A DNA stretch of 64,000 nt from Alishewanella agri BL06 (GCF_000272005.1 NZ_AKKU01000017.1:62001-126000); one strand, 5' to 3'; positions 34,613-44,366 are shown, counted from the first letter of the stretch. Notes: a model not told the origin generated them from the sequence alone. Numbers and translations are program-made.

Positions 34613-37450
34613 TTACAGCTTTAGCTCAATAATTGGCAATTGCAACTTTTCCAACTCCGGCTTCAGTTTATCCGCTTCACCCACTACCACGATCACCATC
34701 TCAGACGGCGACAAATATTGGCTGGCTAACGCATTTAGCTGCTCAAGTGATGCCTGCTGCAGAATTTGATTGCGCTCGCGGGTAAACTCCGGACCGACAT
34801 TAAACTCCAGCATCTGCGCCATAAAACCCAGCTTGGCATTTGGCGTTTCATAGCGTAGCGCTTCTGACTGATTGACCGCACTGCGCATAAAGTTCAACTC
34901 TGCTGCCGTCATACCATTTTGCTGGTAGTTGTTCAGCTCCTTTAAGAACTCTTCGATTGACTCACGCGTCACATCAGCGCGAACTGCGGCACTGGCAGTA
35001 AACAAACCAACTTGTTGATCACCACCAAAACCGCTGCGCGCACCATAGGTATAGCCTTTGTCTTCGCGTAAGTTCAGGTTGATGCGGCTATTAAAGTTAC
35101 CACCCAGCGTAAAGTTCATCAGGCCGGCGCGATAGAAGTCACCGGTCAGATCGCGTGGCATAGTGCGACGCACAATACGGATTTCTGACTGTGGCGACTG
35201 ATCTTTATGTACCAGATAGATCGCCCCCTGTTGGATTGCCGGTGCCGGTAGAGCTAACGCCAGTTCCGGTGCTTTCCCCTGCCACTGCGGGGCCATATCA
35301 GCTAACAGCGATTGTAACTGCGGCTGCGGCAAATCAGATACCGTAACTAACTGCGCACCCTGCGGTTTAACATGTGTCTGATAAAACGCGCTTACCTGCT
35401 CCAGTGTCATCGCTTGCAAACTTTCAGCAGACCCCATACTGGATTGTCCGGCAATGCTGTCGCCAAACATCAACTTGCTGACTGCACGTTCAGCCAGATA
35501 GCTGGCATTCTTCTGCGCCTGAGCTAAAGATTGTAACCGCTGTTGTTTGATGCGATTAAAATCTTCGGCATTGAAAGCCGGGCGCAGCAGTTTTTCCTGC
35601 ACCAGTTGCAAGGTTTGTGGCAAGTTGCGGCTTAAGCTGCTGATGAACACATTCAGCTCATTATCCGAGGCACTGAAAGACACTGAACTGCCGAGCAATT
35701 CCAACGCCATACTCATTTGTTCCGTGCTGTAATTCTCGGTGCTTTCGTTTAACAGTGCCGCCATCATTGATGCCAACCCGGCTTGCTCCACTGTGTTGTG
35801 GAAGCTACCCGCCGGGATCCGTAACAGAATCGACGTCGTTGGCGTTTCATCACTCACCGAACCCAGCACCTGAATGCCATTGTCCAACACCGTAGTCCAG
35901 GTGTCAGGTAATAAAATGGCGGGGTTAGCGCCGGCCTGTGGCACCACTTTGCGATCAAAAGTGTGGGCGGCATAACGCATTGGTAGCGGTTCAGCGGTAG
36001 TCGCATTAGCCGGATCAAACTTCTGGGCAGTAAAATTATCGGCGGCGGCAATCAGCTCAGTTTTACCACGCGGTACCACACTACTGATTACCGCTGGGCT
36101 GTTTTGCACATACTGCCGATAAACCCGCATCACATCTTCTGCTGTAACTGCTTCGTAACTGGCCAGTAACGAAGCTATCCGATCGGGTTCACCAAAGAAA
36201 ATTTCGTTATAGGCCAATTGACTGACTTTACCGGCAACGCTCTGTAAGCCAAAGATACTGCGTGCTTCAACCCGTGTTTTAGCCCGAGCCAAATCCTCGG
36301 GCTTAACACCACGCTCAGCCACTTGCTGTAAGTTTTGCCTTAATAATTGTTCAATATCAGCCAGATTTTTACCTGAAGCCGGATGAGGCAAGGCGCTCAA
36401 ACTAAAGGTACAGGCTAATTCCATACAACGGTGACCGGCTGACGCATTAACCGCAATTTGCGGACGCACCAGGCTCTGATACAACAATGAGTTATTACCG
36501 TTGCCCAAAATATCCGCCAGAATATTCAGTGGTGCTTCGTCCGGGTGACCGGCATAGACCGTTGGAAAAGTCATACTAATCAGCGGTAGGTGGACATTAT
36601 CTTCCATCGATACATAGCGATCCGCATCCAGTTTCGCCGGCGCTTTGGCCATTTTTTCTACCGCCGGGCCGGCCGGAATAGTGCCAAAATATTTCTGCAC
36701 CATCGGCAGGATTTCTTCGGCCTTAACCGCGCCGCCGATAGTCAGCGTCGCATTATTCGGGCCATACCAACGCAGGAAGAACTGTTTTAAATCTGGCATA
36801 GTGGCGCGGTTTAAATCATCCATATGACCAATCACCGGCCAGGAATACGGATGCCCATAGGGGTAGAGCGCACCTTGCAGTTGTTCAAAGTAACGGCCAT
36901 AAGGCTGATTATCAACGCGCTGCCCGCGCTCGTTTTTCACCGTCGAGAGCTGGATATCAAACTTTTCCTGGGTGACGGAATCGAGGAAGTAACCCATACG
37001 ATCCGATTCTAACCACAACATTTTTTCCAGCTGATTGACCGGCACGGTCTGGAAATAGTTAGTGCGATCACTGTTAGTAGTACCATTCAGGGTACCACCC
37101 GCTTCGGTAACATACTTAAAGTGCATCTCAGCGCCCACGTTGTCCGAGCCCTGAAACATCATATGTTCAAAGAAATGCGCAAAACCAGATTTGCCCAACT
37201 CTTCGCGTGCTGAGCCAACATGATAGGTAACATCGACATGCACCAGTGGATCAGAATCATCTTCATGGATAATGACCGTTAAGCCATTTTCCAGCTGATA
37301 TTTTTTATACGGCAGACTAATGCGGTCATCCTGTTGCGGGTTTACTGCAACTAACTTTACCCCTGCAGGTAAGGTTGTTGCTTGTTGGCTGCTGCAACCA
37401 GCAACCCCGAGCGCCACTAACAGGGCGAGCGAGAGGGCGGAATATTTCAA
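34613..37450 (-). CDS. M16 family zinc metallopeptidase, lipoprotein
   Basis: 945 residues from a TTG at 37450. This start is chosen because CAGGAG lies seven bases upstream and translation then begins with a clean lipoprotein signal (MKYSALSLALLVALGVAGC, C19); the ATG at 37558 gives no sensible signal. Two M16 repeats (about 50-480 and 510-940), like pitrilysin. Zinc motif HFFEH (H92, E95, H96) in the first repeat; the second repeat lacks it. Peptide degradation on the periplasmic side. A rare start codon may limit expression. Confidence 0.88.
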   Translation of the reverse strand: MKYSALSLALLVALGVAGCSSQQATTLPAGVKLVAVNPQQDDRISLPYKKYQLENGLTVIIHEDDSDPLVHVDVTYHVGSAREELGKSGFAHFFEHMMFQGSDNVGAEMHFKYVTEAGGTLNGTTNSDRTNYFQTVPVNQLEKMLWLESDRMGYFLDSVTQEKFDIQLSTVKNERGQRVDNQPYGRYFEQLQGALYPYGHPYSWPVIGHMDDLNRATMPDLKQFFLRWYGPNNATLTIGGAVKAEEILPMVQKYFGTIPAGPAVEKMAKAPAKLDADRYVSMEDNVHLPLISMTFPTVYAGHPDEAPLNILADILGNGNNSLLYQSLVRPQIAVNASAGHRCMELACTFSLSALPHPASGKNLADIEQLLRQNLQQVAERGVKPEDLARAKTRVEARSIFGLQSVAGKVSQLAYNEIFFGEPDRIASLLASYEAVTAEDVMRVYRQYVQNSPAVISSVVPRGKTELIAAADNFTAQKFDPANATTAEPLPMRYAAHTFDRKVVPQAGANPAILLPDTWTTVLDNGIQVLGSVSDETPTTSILLRIPAGSFHNTVEQAGLASMMAALLNESTENYSTEQMSMALELLGSSVSFSASDNELNVFISSLSRNLPQTLQLVQEKLLRPAFNAEDFNRIKQQRLQSLAQAQKNASYLAERAVSKLMFGDSIAGQSSMGSAESLQAMTLEQVSAFYQTHVKPQGAQLVTVSDLPQPQLQSLLADMAPQWQGKAPELALALPAPAIQQGAIYLVHKDQSPQSEIRIVRRTMPRDLTGDFYRAGLMNFTLGGNFNSRINLNLREDKGYTYGARSGFGGDQQVGLFTASAAVRADVTRESIEEFLKELNNYQQNGMTAAELNFMRSAVNQSEALRYETPNAKLGFMAQMLEFNVGPEFTRERNQILQQASLEQLNALASQYLSPSEMVIVVVGEADKLKPELEKLQLPIIELKL

Positions 37451-37622
37451 AATAAGCTCCTGAATATATTTAAATACCTGATGATTAAAGCAGCTGGTGC
37501 TATTAATGAAAACCTTACAGATGTAACAAAATATAACGGTGACAGCGCATGCGACCAAAGCCGCATAGCGCTAAGCCATTGTCTGGACTAGTCTTAATCA
37601 CCTAACTTTACGGAGGTGTCTG

Positions 37623-38603
37623 ATGTTTAATGCTTTAGTGATCGATAAAACGCCTGATTATCGCGCCAGTTTACAGCAACTCGACGCCAGTCAGTTACCG
37701 GCAGCCGAGGTCGTGGTAGACGTCGCCTATTCCACGTTAAATTATAAAGATGCGCTGGCGATTACCGGCAAAGCGCCGGTAGTACGGGACTTTCCGATGG
37801 TGCCAGGCATCGATCTGGCCGGTACTGTGGTGAGTAGCCAGAATCCGGCGTTTAAAGCCGGTGATCAGGTGCTGCTAAACGGCTGGGGCGTGGGCGAGAA
37901 GCACTGGGGTGGCCTGGCGCAGCGTGCTGCTGTGCCTGCCGCCTGGTTACAGCCAATACCTGCACCGCTGACTGCCAGGCAAGCGATGATTATCGGAACT
38001 GCCGGCTATACTGCAATGCTGTGCGTACAGGCTTTGTTAAAACATCAGTTAACCCCGGCTGCCGGCCCGGTACTGGTCACCGGAGCGACCGGCGGCGTCG
38101 GTAGCTTTGCAGTATTACTGTTAGCGCGGCTGGGCTTTCAGGTTACGGCCGCGACGGGCAAAGCCAGTGCCGCAGACTATCTGCGCCAACTTGGTGCTGC
38201 TGAGATTATCAGTCGTGATAGCCTGTCCGCTCCGGGCAAACCTCTGGCTAAAGAACAATGGGCTGGTGTCGTAGACTCAGTCGGCAGCCACACGCTGGCC
38301 AATGCCTGTGCTCAGAGCCGTTATGGTGGTGTGGTGGCTGCCTGTGGTCTGGCACAGGGGATGGATTTCCCGGCCTCGGTAGCACCCTTTATTCTGCGCG
38401 GCATTACACTTTGTGGTATCGACAGCGTGATGCAACCGATGGCACCGCGACTGGCGGCCTGGGCACAACTGGCCGAGTTATTAACCGCAGACGACTTTAC
38501 CTTACTCAGTCGGGAAATCAGCCTGGCAGAAGCCATACCTCAAGCCCAGGCGTTGCTGGCCGGAGACATTCAGGGCCGCTTACTGGTTAATGTGAACAGC
38601 TAA
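37623..38603 (+). CDS. acuI: Acrylyl-CoA reductase / YhdH-type quinone oxidoreductase
   Basis: 326 residues, zinc-free MDR oxidoreductase. Motifs YSTLNYKDALAITGKAPVVRDFPMVPGIDLAGTV, AMIIGTAGYTAMLC, and NADPH-binding VLVTGATGGVGSFAVLLL. E. coli YhdH and Rhodobacter AcuI (NADPH-dependent acrylyl-CoA reductase) share these. Detoxifies acrylyl-CoA or reduces quinones. GGAGGTGTCTGATG is the start site. Convergent with ohrR, four bases apart. Confidence 0.88.
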   Translation: MFNALVIDKTPDYRASLQQLDASQLPAAEVVVDVAYSTLNYKDALAITGKAPVVRDFPMVPGIDLAGTVVSSQNPAFKAGDQVLLNGWGVGEKHWGGLAQRAAVPAAWLQPIPAPLTARQAMIIGTAGYTAMLCVQALLKHQLTPAAGPVLVTGATGGVGSFAVLLLARLGFQVTAATGKASAADYLRQLGAAEIISRDSLSAPGKPLAKEQWAGVVDSVGSHTLANACAQSRYGGVVAACGLAQGMDFPASVAPFILRGITLCGIDSVMQPMAPRLAAWAQLAELLTADDFTLLSREISLAEAIPQAQALLAGDIQGRLLVNVNS

Positions 38604-38607
38604 AGCC

Positions 38608-39054
38608 CTAACGACAAGCCTCCAGTTGCTGCAGCTGTTGCAGCAACTGCTGCGCCTGCTCACGTAACGCCAGCAGCTGGCTTTCCGGTAGTGCCACCTG
38701 GCAACGTAAAGCCGGCATCACAGTTGCGACCTCAGTTTCTAAAGCCCGACCTGCCGCGGTTAACAGCACCTTTTTCACCCGCTCGTCACTGGCATCACTC
38801 ACCCGCTGCAGCCAGCCTTTTTGTTCCAGCTTCTTTACCAAAGGCGTTAGGGTACCCGAGTCAAACAACGTCGCCGCACCAAGCTGACCCAGGCTGATCT
38901 TATCCTGCTGCCACAATGCCAGCAGCACCACATATTGCGGATAGGTCAGATCAAAGGGCTGCAGCAAAGGCCGGTACAGCCGCATCATCGCGTTATTGGC
39001 GCTATAGAGTGCAAAGCATACTTGCTGTGGTAGCGGGAGTGTTTTAGCCGTCAT
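38608..39054 (-). CDS. ohrR: MarR-family repressor OhrR
   Basis: 148 residues from the ATG at 39054 (GAGG upstream; the ATG at 39090 would add 12 unlikely residues). Winged-helix core FDLTYPQYVVLLALWQ, LGQLGAATLFDSGTLTPLVKKLEQKGW. Redox cysteine C13 in LPLPQQVCFALYSANNAM is the organic-peroxide sensor. Divergent from ohr, which it is expected to repress through the inverted repeat in the 156-bp spacer. Confidence 0.92.
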   Translation of the reverse strand: MTAKTLPLPQQVCFALYSANNAMMRLYRPLLQPFDLTYPQYVVLLALWQQDKISLGQLGAATLFDSGTLTPLVKKLEQKGWLQRVSDASDERVKKVLLTAAGRALETEVATVMPALRCQVALPESQLLALREQAQQLLQQLQQLEACR

Positions 39055-39133
39055 CAACCAAGCCTCGGGCGAGTAAAGTAATGAGTGCACTGATTATAAC
39101 TGAAGCCCGGCGCTATCGCGCAAAAATATTTCA

Positions 39134-39172
39134 CGCAATTATATTGCGCACAAGATTAATTGCCGTTAGTAT
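39134..39172 (+). promoter_or_regulatory. ohr promoter with OhrR-type inverted repeat
   Basis: Perfect inverted repeat CGCAAT-TAT-ATTGCG (39134-39148) overlaps a candidate -35 TTGCGC (39144-39149). A -10 TAGTAT (39167-39172) follows after 17 bp. Position and AT-rich core fit an OhrR operator, but binding is inferred. Confidence 0.55.
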
Positions 39173-39210
39173 GCTCTGGCAATCAACCTTTAACTGAATG
39201 AGGTAACAAA

Positions 39211-39627
39211 ATGGATATTCTGTATAAAGCCGTCGTCACCGCTACCGGTGGTCGTGATGGTCAGGCGCAGTCAAACGATGGCTTACTGCAAACAAAACTG
39301 GCGGCCCCAAAAGAACTGGGCGGTAAGGGCGATGCCACTAATCCGGAACAACTGTTTGCCGCCGGCTACTCGGCTTGCTTTATTGGCGCTTTGAAATTTG
39401 TCGCCGGTCAAAACAAGCAAAGCCTGCCTGCCGATGTGTCTATCCGTGCAGAAGTCGGGATTGGCAAAATTGAGGGTGGCTTTGGGTTGGATGTCGACCT
39501 GTTTATTAGCTTGCCTGGTCTAGCACAGCAAGCAGCTGAGCAACTGGTCGCGGCCGCACATCAGGTTTGCCCCTACTCTAACGCCACTCGCGGCAATATC
39601 GAAGTAAGGTTGCATACCAGCGTCTGA
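39211..39627 (+). CDS. ohr: Organic hydroperoxide resistance protein Ohr
   Basis: 138 residues, OsmC/Ohr fold. Catalytic cysteines C56 (AAGYSACFIGAL) and C120 (HQVCPYSNATRGNIEV). Reduces organic hydroperoxides, probably with lipoyl-protein reductant. GAGGTAACAAAATG start. Divergent from ohrR; followed by a hairpin terminator. Confidence 0.94.
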   Translation: MDILYKAVVTATGGRDGQAQSNDGLLQTKLAAPKELGGKGDATNPEQLFAAGYSACFIGALKFVAGQNKQSLPADVSIRAEVGIGKIEGGFGLDVDLFISLPGLAQQAAEQLVAAAHQVCPYSNATRGNIEVRLHTSV

Positions 39628-39638
39628 TTATGCCTGAG

Positions 39639-39675
39639 CCGGATGCCGCCAACCTCTGTTGACGGTATCCGGTTT
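39639..39675 (+). terminator. ohr terminator
   Basis: Stem ccggatgccg (39639-39648) / cggtatccgg (39663-39672) with one G-U pair, followed by TTTAAT. Confidence 0.65.
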
Positions 39676-39688
39676 AATCGCTCCTCGT

Positions 39689-40207
39689 TTAAAACCAGTC
39701 CGGGTTTAAAAACGGGATTAATGCCAGCGTCAACGCCTGCTGATAAACACCACTGCGACTTAACCGGTTCTGGGTTAATAAGCCGATAGCGCCACCAGCC
39801 TGTTTAATATTCCGGGTACCAAATAGCTCATCCATCACATCGCCCAGCTCCTGGCCCTGTTCCAGCGCCTGCAGCGCCGCCTTGGGTAACATTAAACTGG
39901 CCGAACGCGCCTTGCCGAGCTTGCCCTGATGTTCAATTAGCATCCAGGCAAAGGTCATCTCACCATCCAAACCGGCCTCTATGGCCACATAAAAATCGGC
40001 TGCGCCCTGCTGCTTTAACGCCATTAAGCGGTTTTTCGCTCCGGCATAAGTTTCCTCGCTGCTGAGCGGCTGCTCAGCAACACCGGACGGCACGCTAATA
40101 CCGCGCACCGTAATAGCTTGCTCGGGGAAATTCACCTGAAAACACTGCTCAACCGCCCGGATTTTGGCCGGATTGGCTGAAGCGACTAATATTTGCCAAG
40201 TCATCAT
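39689..40207 (-). CDS. yjjX: Inosine/xanthosine triphosphatase
   Basis: 172 residues, same length as E. coli YjjX (170). Motifs VASANPAKIRAVEQCF, SSEETYAGAKNR, YVAIEAGLDGEM, GTRNIKQAGGAIGLLT. Hydrolyses non-canonical ITP/XTP to protect nucleotide pools. Starts at ATGATG. Weak AAGGTTAA site upstream. Confidence 0.92.
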   Translation of the reverse strand: MMTWQILVASANPAKIRAVEQCFQVNFPEQAITVRGISVPSGVAEQPLSSEETYAGAKNRLMALKQQGAADFYVAIEAGLDGEMTFAWMLIEHQGKLGKARSASLMLPKAALQALEQGQELGDVMDELFGTRNIKQAGGAIGLLTQNRLSRSGVYQQALTLALIPFLNPDWF

Positions 40208-40265
40208 TTAACCTTTATGGTAAATTTTGAACGCATCTTAACATATGGCGTTTTCAGGGGCAGTT

Positions 40266-40319
40266 ATGTCAGCGCAATCCTATAAAGAACAGCAAAGTTT
40301 TCGTTATACCTGGGGTTAA
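40266..40319 (+). CDS. 17-codon ORF, doubtful
   Basis: ATG with CAGGGG five bases upstream encodes MSAQSYKEQQSFRYTWG then TAA. It fills the gap between yjjX and the convergent arfA. It could be a peptide, a remnant of a larger gene, or chance; a single strong ribosome site is the only evidence. Confidence 0.2.
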   Translation: MSAQSYKEQQSFRYTWG

Positions 40320-40323
40320 AAGC

Positions 40324-40542
40324 TCAACCTCTGCAGAGTTGGTTAGATACTGTGTTGCAAGTAAAGGCCGCAAAAACAACAAGGGCGTAATCTTTCGAGT
40401 TACGCCCTTTTCTGTTGTAGGAGCCTTTGCCCTTTTTCGCTTTTACCACCCGGGGTTGAAACAGCTTACTGGTCACTAAGGCTTTTAGTGCATTGTCGCG
40501 AATTTCCCCGCGGCCATGCTCGGTTGCCGCTTGCTTACTCAT
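40324..40542 (-). CDS. arfA: Alternative ribosome-rescue factor ArfA
   Basis: 72-codon ORF. Residues 10-48 match ArfA: GRGEIRDNALKALV, then KAKKGKGSYNRKGRN. ArfA recruits RF2 to ribosomes stalled on non-stop mRNA as a backup to tmRNA. The reading frame carries a terminator hairpin (codons 45-54) followed by T-rich sequence, so most mRNAs probably end inside the gene and the functional product is about 55 residues. The remaining C-terminal tail (VVFAAFTCNTVSNQLCRG) is hydrophobic, as in E. coli. SD AGGAGAG before ATG. Confidence 0.9.
   Translation of the reverse strand: MSKQAATEHGRGEIRDNALKALVTSKLFQPRVVKAKKGKGSYNRKGRNSKDYALVVFAAFTCNTVSNQLCRG
40371..40409 (-). terminator. Terminator hairpin inside arfA
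   Basis: Perfect 10-bp stem aagggcgtaa (plus 40381-40390) / ttacgccctt (40400-40409), 9-nt loop. On the minus (coding) strand it is followed by GTTGTTTTTG. Premature termination or RNase III cutting here yields non-stop mRNA tagged by tmRNA, the known ArfA control circuit. Confidence 0.8.
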
Positions 40543-40647
40543 TATTGCTCTCCTGTATAAAAACGCGCGCAGTCTAACTGCACGCTTAGGTTAACACAAT
40601 AGTGATTAGTTCAATTTATATACAGCGCTCTGCTGTACTAAAGGGAT

Positions 40648-42222
40648 CTAGGGCTGAGCAGCGGTTAAAAACGCCTGATAGCTACTATTATCTGTTACCA
40701 GCCGGTATTCATAACCGAGATTATCCAGATAGCCGGCGATAGCACTGTGCTCTGCCACTTCAAAACCCGCCAGCACGTCGCCGGTGGCGGCACCATGGTT
40801 ACGATAGTGAAACAACGTAATATTCCAGTGTTCTCCCAGCGTATTCAGAAAATTCATCAGTGCTCCCGGGTATTCCGGGAAGTTAAACTGATACACCTGC
40901 TCTTGTAGCTTACGCGGTGGCATACCACCAACCATATGCCGTACATGCAGTTTGGCCAGCTCGTCGTCCGACAGATCCAGATACTGATAACCGGCCTCGG
41001 TCAGCGCCTTTTTTACCGTATTCAGTTCAGTCTCACCATGACGCAATTTAATGCCGACAAAGATCTGCGCTTTATGCTCGCTGGCATAACGGTAGTTAAA
41101 TTCGGTAATGGCACGGCCACCCAGAGTTTGGCAAAAACGTCGGAAACTGCCTTTTTCCTCCGGGATGGTTACCGCAAACACCGCTTCTTTTTTCTCGCCC
41201 AGCTCACAGCGCTCTGACACATAGCGCAGGGTATCAAAGTTAAGATTGGCGCCACTAAGCACAGCGGCATAATGCTGCGGCCGCGGTAAGGTGCTGTTTC
41301 TTAACAGCTGACTATATTTCTTGAGCCCAGCAAGGGCCAAAGCACCGGCCGGCTCGGCCACGGCCCGTAAATCATCAAAGATATCTTTGATCGCAGCACA
41401 GATTTCATCGCTGCTTACTGTGACCACCTCATCGCAAAACCGTTTGGCCAGATTAAAGTTTTCGCTGCCAATCCGCTTTACTGCCACCCCATCGGCAAAT
41501 AATCCCACCCGTGGCAAGGTCACCGGCTCACCGGCTGCCAGCGCAGCCTTTAAGCAGGCAGCATCTTCCGGCTCTACACCAATGACTTTGACATGGGGCT
41601 GAATGGCTTTGATATAGACCGCCATCCCCGCCATCAGGCCACCACCACCCACCGGAATAAAGACGGCATCCAGGCGGTTATGCTGGCTTAGCAGCTCCTT
41701 GGCCACGGTGCCCTGGCCAGCAATCACATCAGCATCGTCAAAGGGCGGAATATAGATGGCGCCTTCGGTTTGCGCTTTTTGCATCGCAAAGCTGTTGGCT
41801 TCATCAAAGGCGGTACCATGCAGCACCACCTTGCCACCTAAGGCCCGCACTGCGGCTACTTTAATTTCCGGCGTAGTGATCGGCATCACTATGGTTGCGT
41901 CCAGACCTAATTTCGCGGCGGACAGCGCCACACCCTGGGCATGGTTACCGGCCGACGCGCAAATCACTTTGGCATCAGGCTGCTGTTGCTGCACTTTATG
42001 CAGTTTATGAAAGGCGCCGCGCAGTTTAAAGGAATAAACCGGCTGCTTATCCTCACGCTTTAACAACACCTGCTGCCCAAGGCGGGCGCTTAACTTATGC
42101 ATTTCATCCAGCGGCGTTTCTACCGCCGCCTGATACACCGGCGACAACAGAATTTCCCGCAGATAGTGCTGCATCACCTCGGCATCGCTGCTGTCGGTTG
42201 CTGCCCGTGCCAGATTATCCAT
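40648..42222 (-). CDS. ilvA: Threonine ammonia-lyase, biosynthetic
   Basis: 524 residues. Threonine to 2-oxobutyrate, first step to isoleucine. PLP lysine K66 in VYSFKLRGAFHKL; phosphate-binding GGGGLMAG. Two C-terminal ACT-like repeats (about 335-510: FAVTIPEEKGSFRRFCQTLGG and VYQFNFPEYPGALMNFL) give isoleucine inhibition, marking the biosynthetic form. Starts one base inside the ilvD stop (TAATG). Last gene of ilvGMDA. Confidence 0.95.
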   Translation of the reverse strand: MDNLARAATDSSDAEVMQHYLREILLSPVYQAAVETPLDEMHKLSARLGQQVLLKREDKQPVYSFKLRGAFHKLHKVQQQQPDAKVICASAGNHAQGVALSAAKLGLDATIVMPITTPEIKVAAVRALGGKVVLHGTAFDEANSFAMQKAQTEGAIYIPPFDDADVIAGQGTVAKELLSQHNRLDAVFIPVGGGGLMAGMAVYIKAIQPHVKVIGVEPEDAACLKAALAAGEPVTLPRVGLFADGVAVKRIGSENFNLAKRFCDEVVTVSSDEICAAIKDIFDDLRAVAEPAGALALAGLKKYSQLLRNSTLPRPQHYAAVLSGANLNFDTLRYVSERCELGEKKEAVFAVTIPEEKGSFRRFCQTLGGRAITEFNYRYASEHKAQIFVGIKLRHGETELNTVKKALTEAGYQYLDLSDDELAKLHVRHMVGGMPPRKLQEQVYQFNFPEYPGALMNFLNTLGEHWNITLFHYRNHGAATGDVLAGFEVAEHSAIAGYLDNLGYEYRLVTDNSSYQAFLTAAQP

Positions 42223-44072
42223 TACTGCTCCAGTTTTGACAGATCGCGTACCGCACCCTGGTCGGCACTGCTGGCTAATAACGCATAAGCCTTTAACGCG
42301 GCGCTGACCACACGCTGGCGGTTTTCCGGTTTCCAGGCTTTACTGCCTTTGGCTTGCATCGCAGCGCGGCGACTGGCCAGCACCTCGTCACTGACGGCAA
42401 TGGCAATTTTGCGGTTGGGAATATCAATCTCTATCCGATCACCCTCTTCGACCAGCGCGATAGCACCGCCGCTGGCGGCTTCCGGTGACACATGACCAAT
42501 TGATAAGCCTGAGGTACCGCCAGAGAAACGACCATCAGTGATCAGCGCACAGGCTTTGCCCAGCCCCATCGATTTTAAATAACTGGTTGGATACAACATT
42601 TCCTGCATCCCCGGGCCACCCTTGGGCCCCTCGTAGCGGATAATAACGGCATCACCGGCCACGACCTTGCCGCCCAAAATGGCGGCAACAGCGTCATCCT
42701 GACTTTCAAATACCCGCGCCCGGCCACTAAATACCAGGTTTTCCGGCTCGACACCGGCAGTTTTAACGATACACCCCTTTGGCGCCAGGTTACCAAACAG
42801 CACCGCTAAACCCCCATCCTGCGAATAGGCATGCGCTTTATCGCGGATACAACCTCCGGCCCGATCATCATCTAATGACGGGTAACGGCAATTCTGCGAA
42901 AACGCCTGAGTGGTGCGGATCCCGGCCGGACCGGCCATATAAAACTGTTTTACCTGCTGATCAGTAGTGGTTTTAATATCCCACTTCGCCAACACCTCAG
43001 CCAGTGAGCTACCGGCAACATGCGGCGTATTGGGGTTTAGCAAACCGGCGCGGTTCAGCTCCGCCAGGATCGCAATCACGCCACCGGCACGATGCACATC
43101 TTCCATATGATATTTCTGCGTAGAGGGCGCCACCTTACTCAGGTGCGGCACGACACGCGATAAACGGTCGATATCAGCCATAGTAAAGTCCACTTCGGCT
43201 TCAATAGCGGCAGCCAGTAAATGCAACACCGTATTGGTTGAACCGCCCATCGCGATATCCAGCATCATGGCGTTTTCAAAGGCAACCTTATTGGCAATGC
43301 TACGCGGTAAGGCGCTGGCATCATCGTCCTGATACCAACGCTTACACAGCTCCATAACCCGGAAACCGGCTTGCACAAATAATTCTTTGCGATCGGCATG
43401 GGTTGCCAGTAAAGAGCCATTGCCCGGCTGCGCCAGGCCCAATGCTTCCACCAGACAGTTCATCGAGTTGGCGGTAAACATCCCCGAGCAGCTGCCGCAG
43501 GTTGGGCAGGCACTTTTTTCAATTTGCTCGCTTTGGGCATCGCTGACCTTGGGATCGGCCGCCGATACCATGGCATCAACCAGATCCAGCTTGATAATTT
43601 GATCCGAGAGTTTGGTTTTACCGGCTTCCATTGGCCCACCGGAAACAAAGATCACCGGAATATTTAACCGCAGCGCGGCCATCAGCATACCCGGGGTGAT
43701 CTTGTCACAGTTCGAGATACAGACCATGGCATCGGCACAGTGGGCATTCACCATATATTCTACCGAGTCCGCGATCAGCTCCCGTGACGGCAGGCTGTAC
43801 AGCATACCGCCATGCCCCATGGCAATGCCATCATCAACCGCGATGGTATTAAATTCTTTAGCGATACCGCCGGCTTCGACAATGCTGGCGGCTACCAGCT
43901 TACCGAGATCGCGCAAATGCACATGGCCGGGTACAAATTCGACAAAGGAGTTAACCACCGCCACTATCGGCTTGCCGAAGTCGGTATCTTTTACACCGGT
44001 GGCCCGCCATAAGGCACGGGCGCCCGCCATATTACGGCCTTCGGTGACGGTAGCGGATCTGAGTTTTGGCAT
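42222..44072 (-). CDS. ilvD: Dihydroxy-acid dehydratase
   Basis: 616 residues, E. coli length. Fe-S enzyme making 2-oxo-acid precursors of Val and Ile. Fe-S motifs [14 protein letters not shown] and [20 protein letters not shown]; also [19 protein letters not shown] near the C-terminus. Third structural gene of ilvGMDA; ilvE is missing from the operon, unlike E. coli ilvGMEDA. 39 bp after ilvM. Confidence 0.96.
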   Translation of the reverse strand: MPKLRSATVTEGRNMAGARALWRATGVKDTDFGKPIVAVVNSFVEFVPGHVHLRDLGKLVAASIVEAGGIAKEFNTIAVDDGIAMGHGGMLYSLPSRELIADSVEYMVNAHCADAMVCISNCDKITPGMLMAALRLNIPVIFVSGGPMEAGKTKLSDQIIKLDLVDAMVSAADPKVSDAQSEQIEKSACPTCGSCSGMFTANSMNCLVEALGLAQPGNGSLLATHADRKELFVQAGFRVMELCKRWYQDDDASALPRSIANKVAFENAMMLDIAMGGSTNTVLHLLAAAIEAEVDFTMADIDRLSRVVPHLSKVAPSTQKYHMEDVHRAGGVIAILAELNRAGLLNPNTPHVAGSSLAEVLAKWDIKTTTDQQVKQFYMAGPAGIRTTQAFSQNCRYPSLDDDRAGGCIRDKAHAYSQDGGLAVLFGNLAPKGCIVKTAGVEPENLVFSGRARVFESQDDAVAAILGGKVVAGDAVIIRYEGPKGGPGMQEMLYPTSYLKSMGLGKACALITDGRFSGGTSGLSIGHVSPEAASGGAIALVEEGDRIEIDIPNRKIAIAVSDEVLASRRAAMQAKGSKAWKPENRQRVVSAALKAYALLASSADQGAVRDLSKLEQ

Positions 44073-44111
44073 CTTGTTATCCTGTAAAAAACGTAAGTCA
44101 ATTAAGCACGA

Positions 44112-44366
44112 TTAGGCACGCAGCACAGCAACATCAGCCGAAGCCAATTCCAGCTGCTGTACGTCATATAACTTCACCAGCTGACTGGTCAGTAGCGTAA
44201 TGGGTTTCTCACTTTGCACTGTCAGGGTAATTTGTAAACCGGCCCGGTCAGTTAGCGGGGTCATCGCCAGACCCGCCAATTGATAACCACGATAGCGGGT
44301 TACCTGCAGTAAACGCTCTACCACGCTGGCTTCATTGCGGGTGGTGATATTCAGGGTATGTTGCAT
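44112..44366 (-). CDS. ilvM: Acetolactate synthase II, small subunit
   Basis: 84 residues, a single ACT-like domain: NITTRNEASVVERLLQVTRYRGYQLAGLAMTPL. Partners IlvG; isozyme II is typically valine-insensitive. Starts one base inside the ilvG stop (TGATG), so coupled. Confidence 0.9.
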   Translation of the reverse strand: MQHTLNITTRNEASVVERLLQVTRYRGYQLAGLAMTPLTDRAGLQITLTVQSEKPITLLTSQLVKLYDVQQLELASADVAVLRA

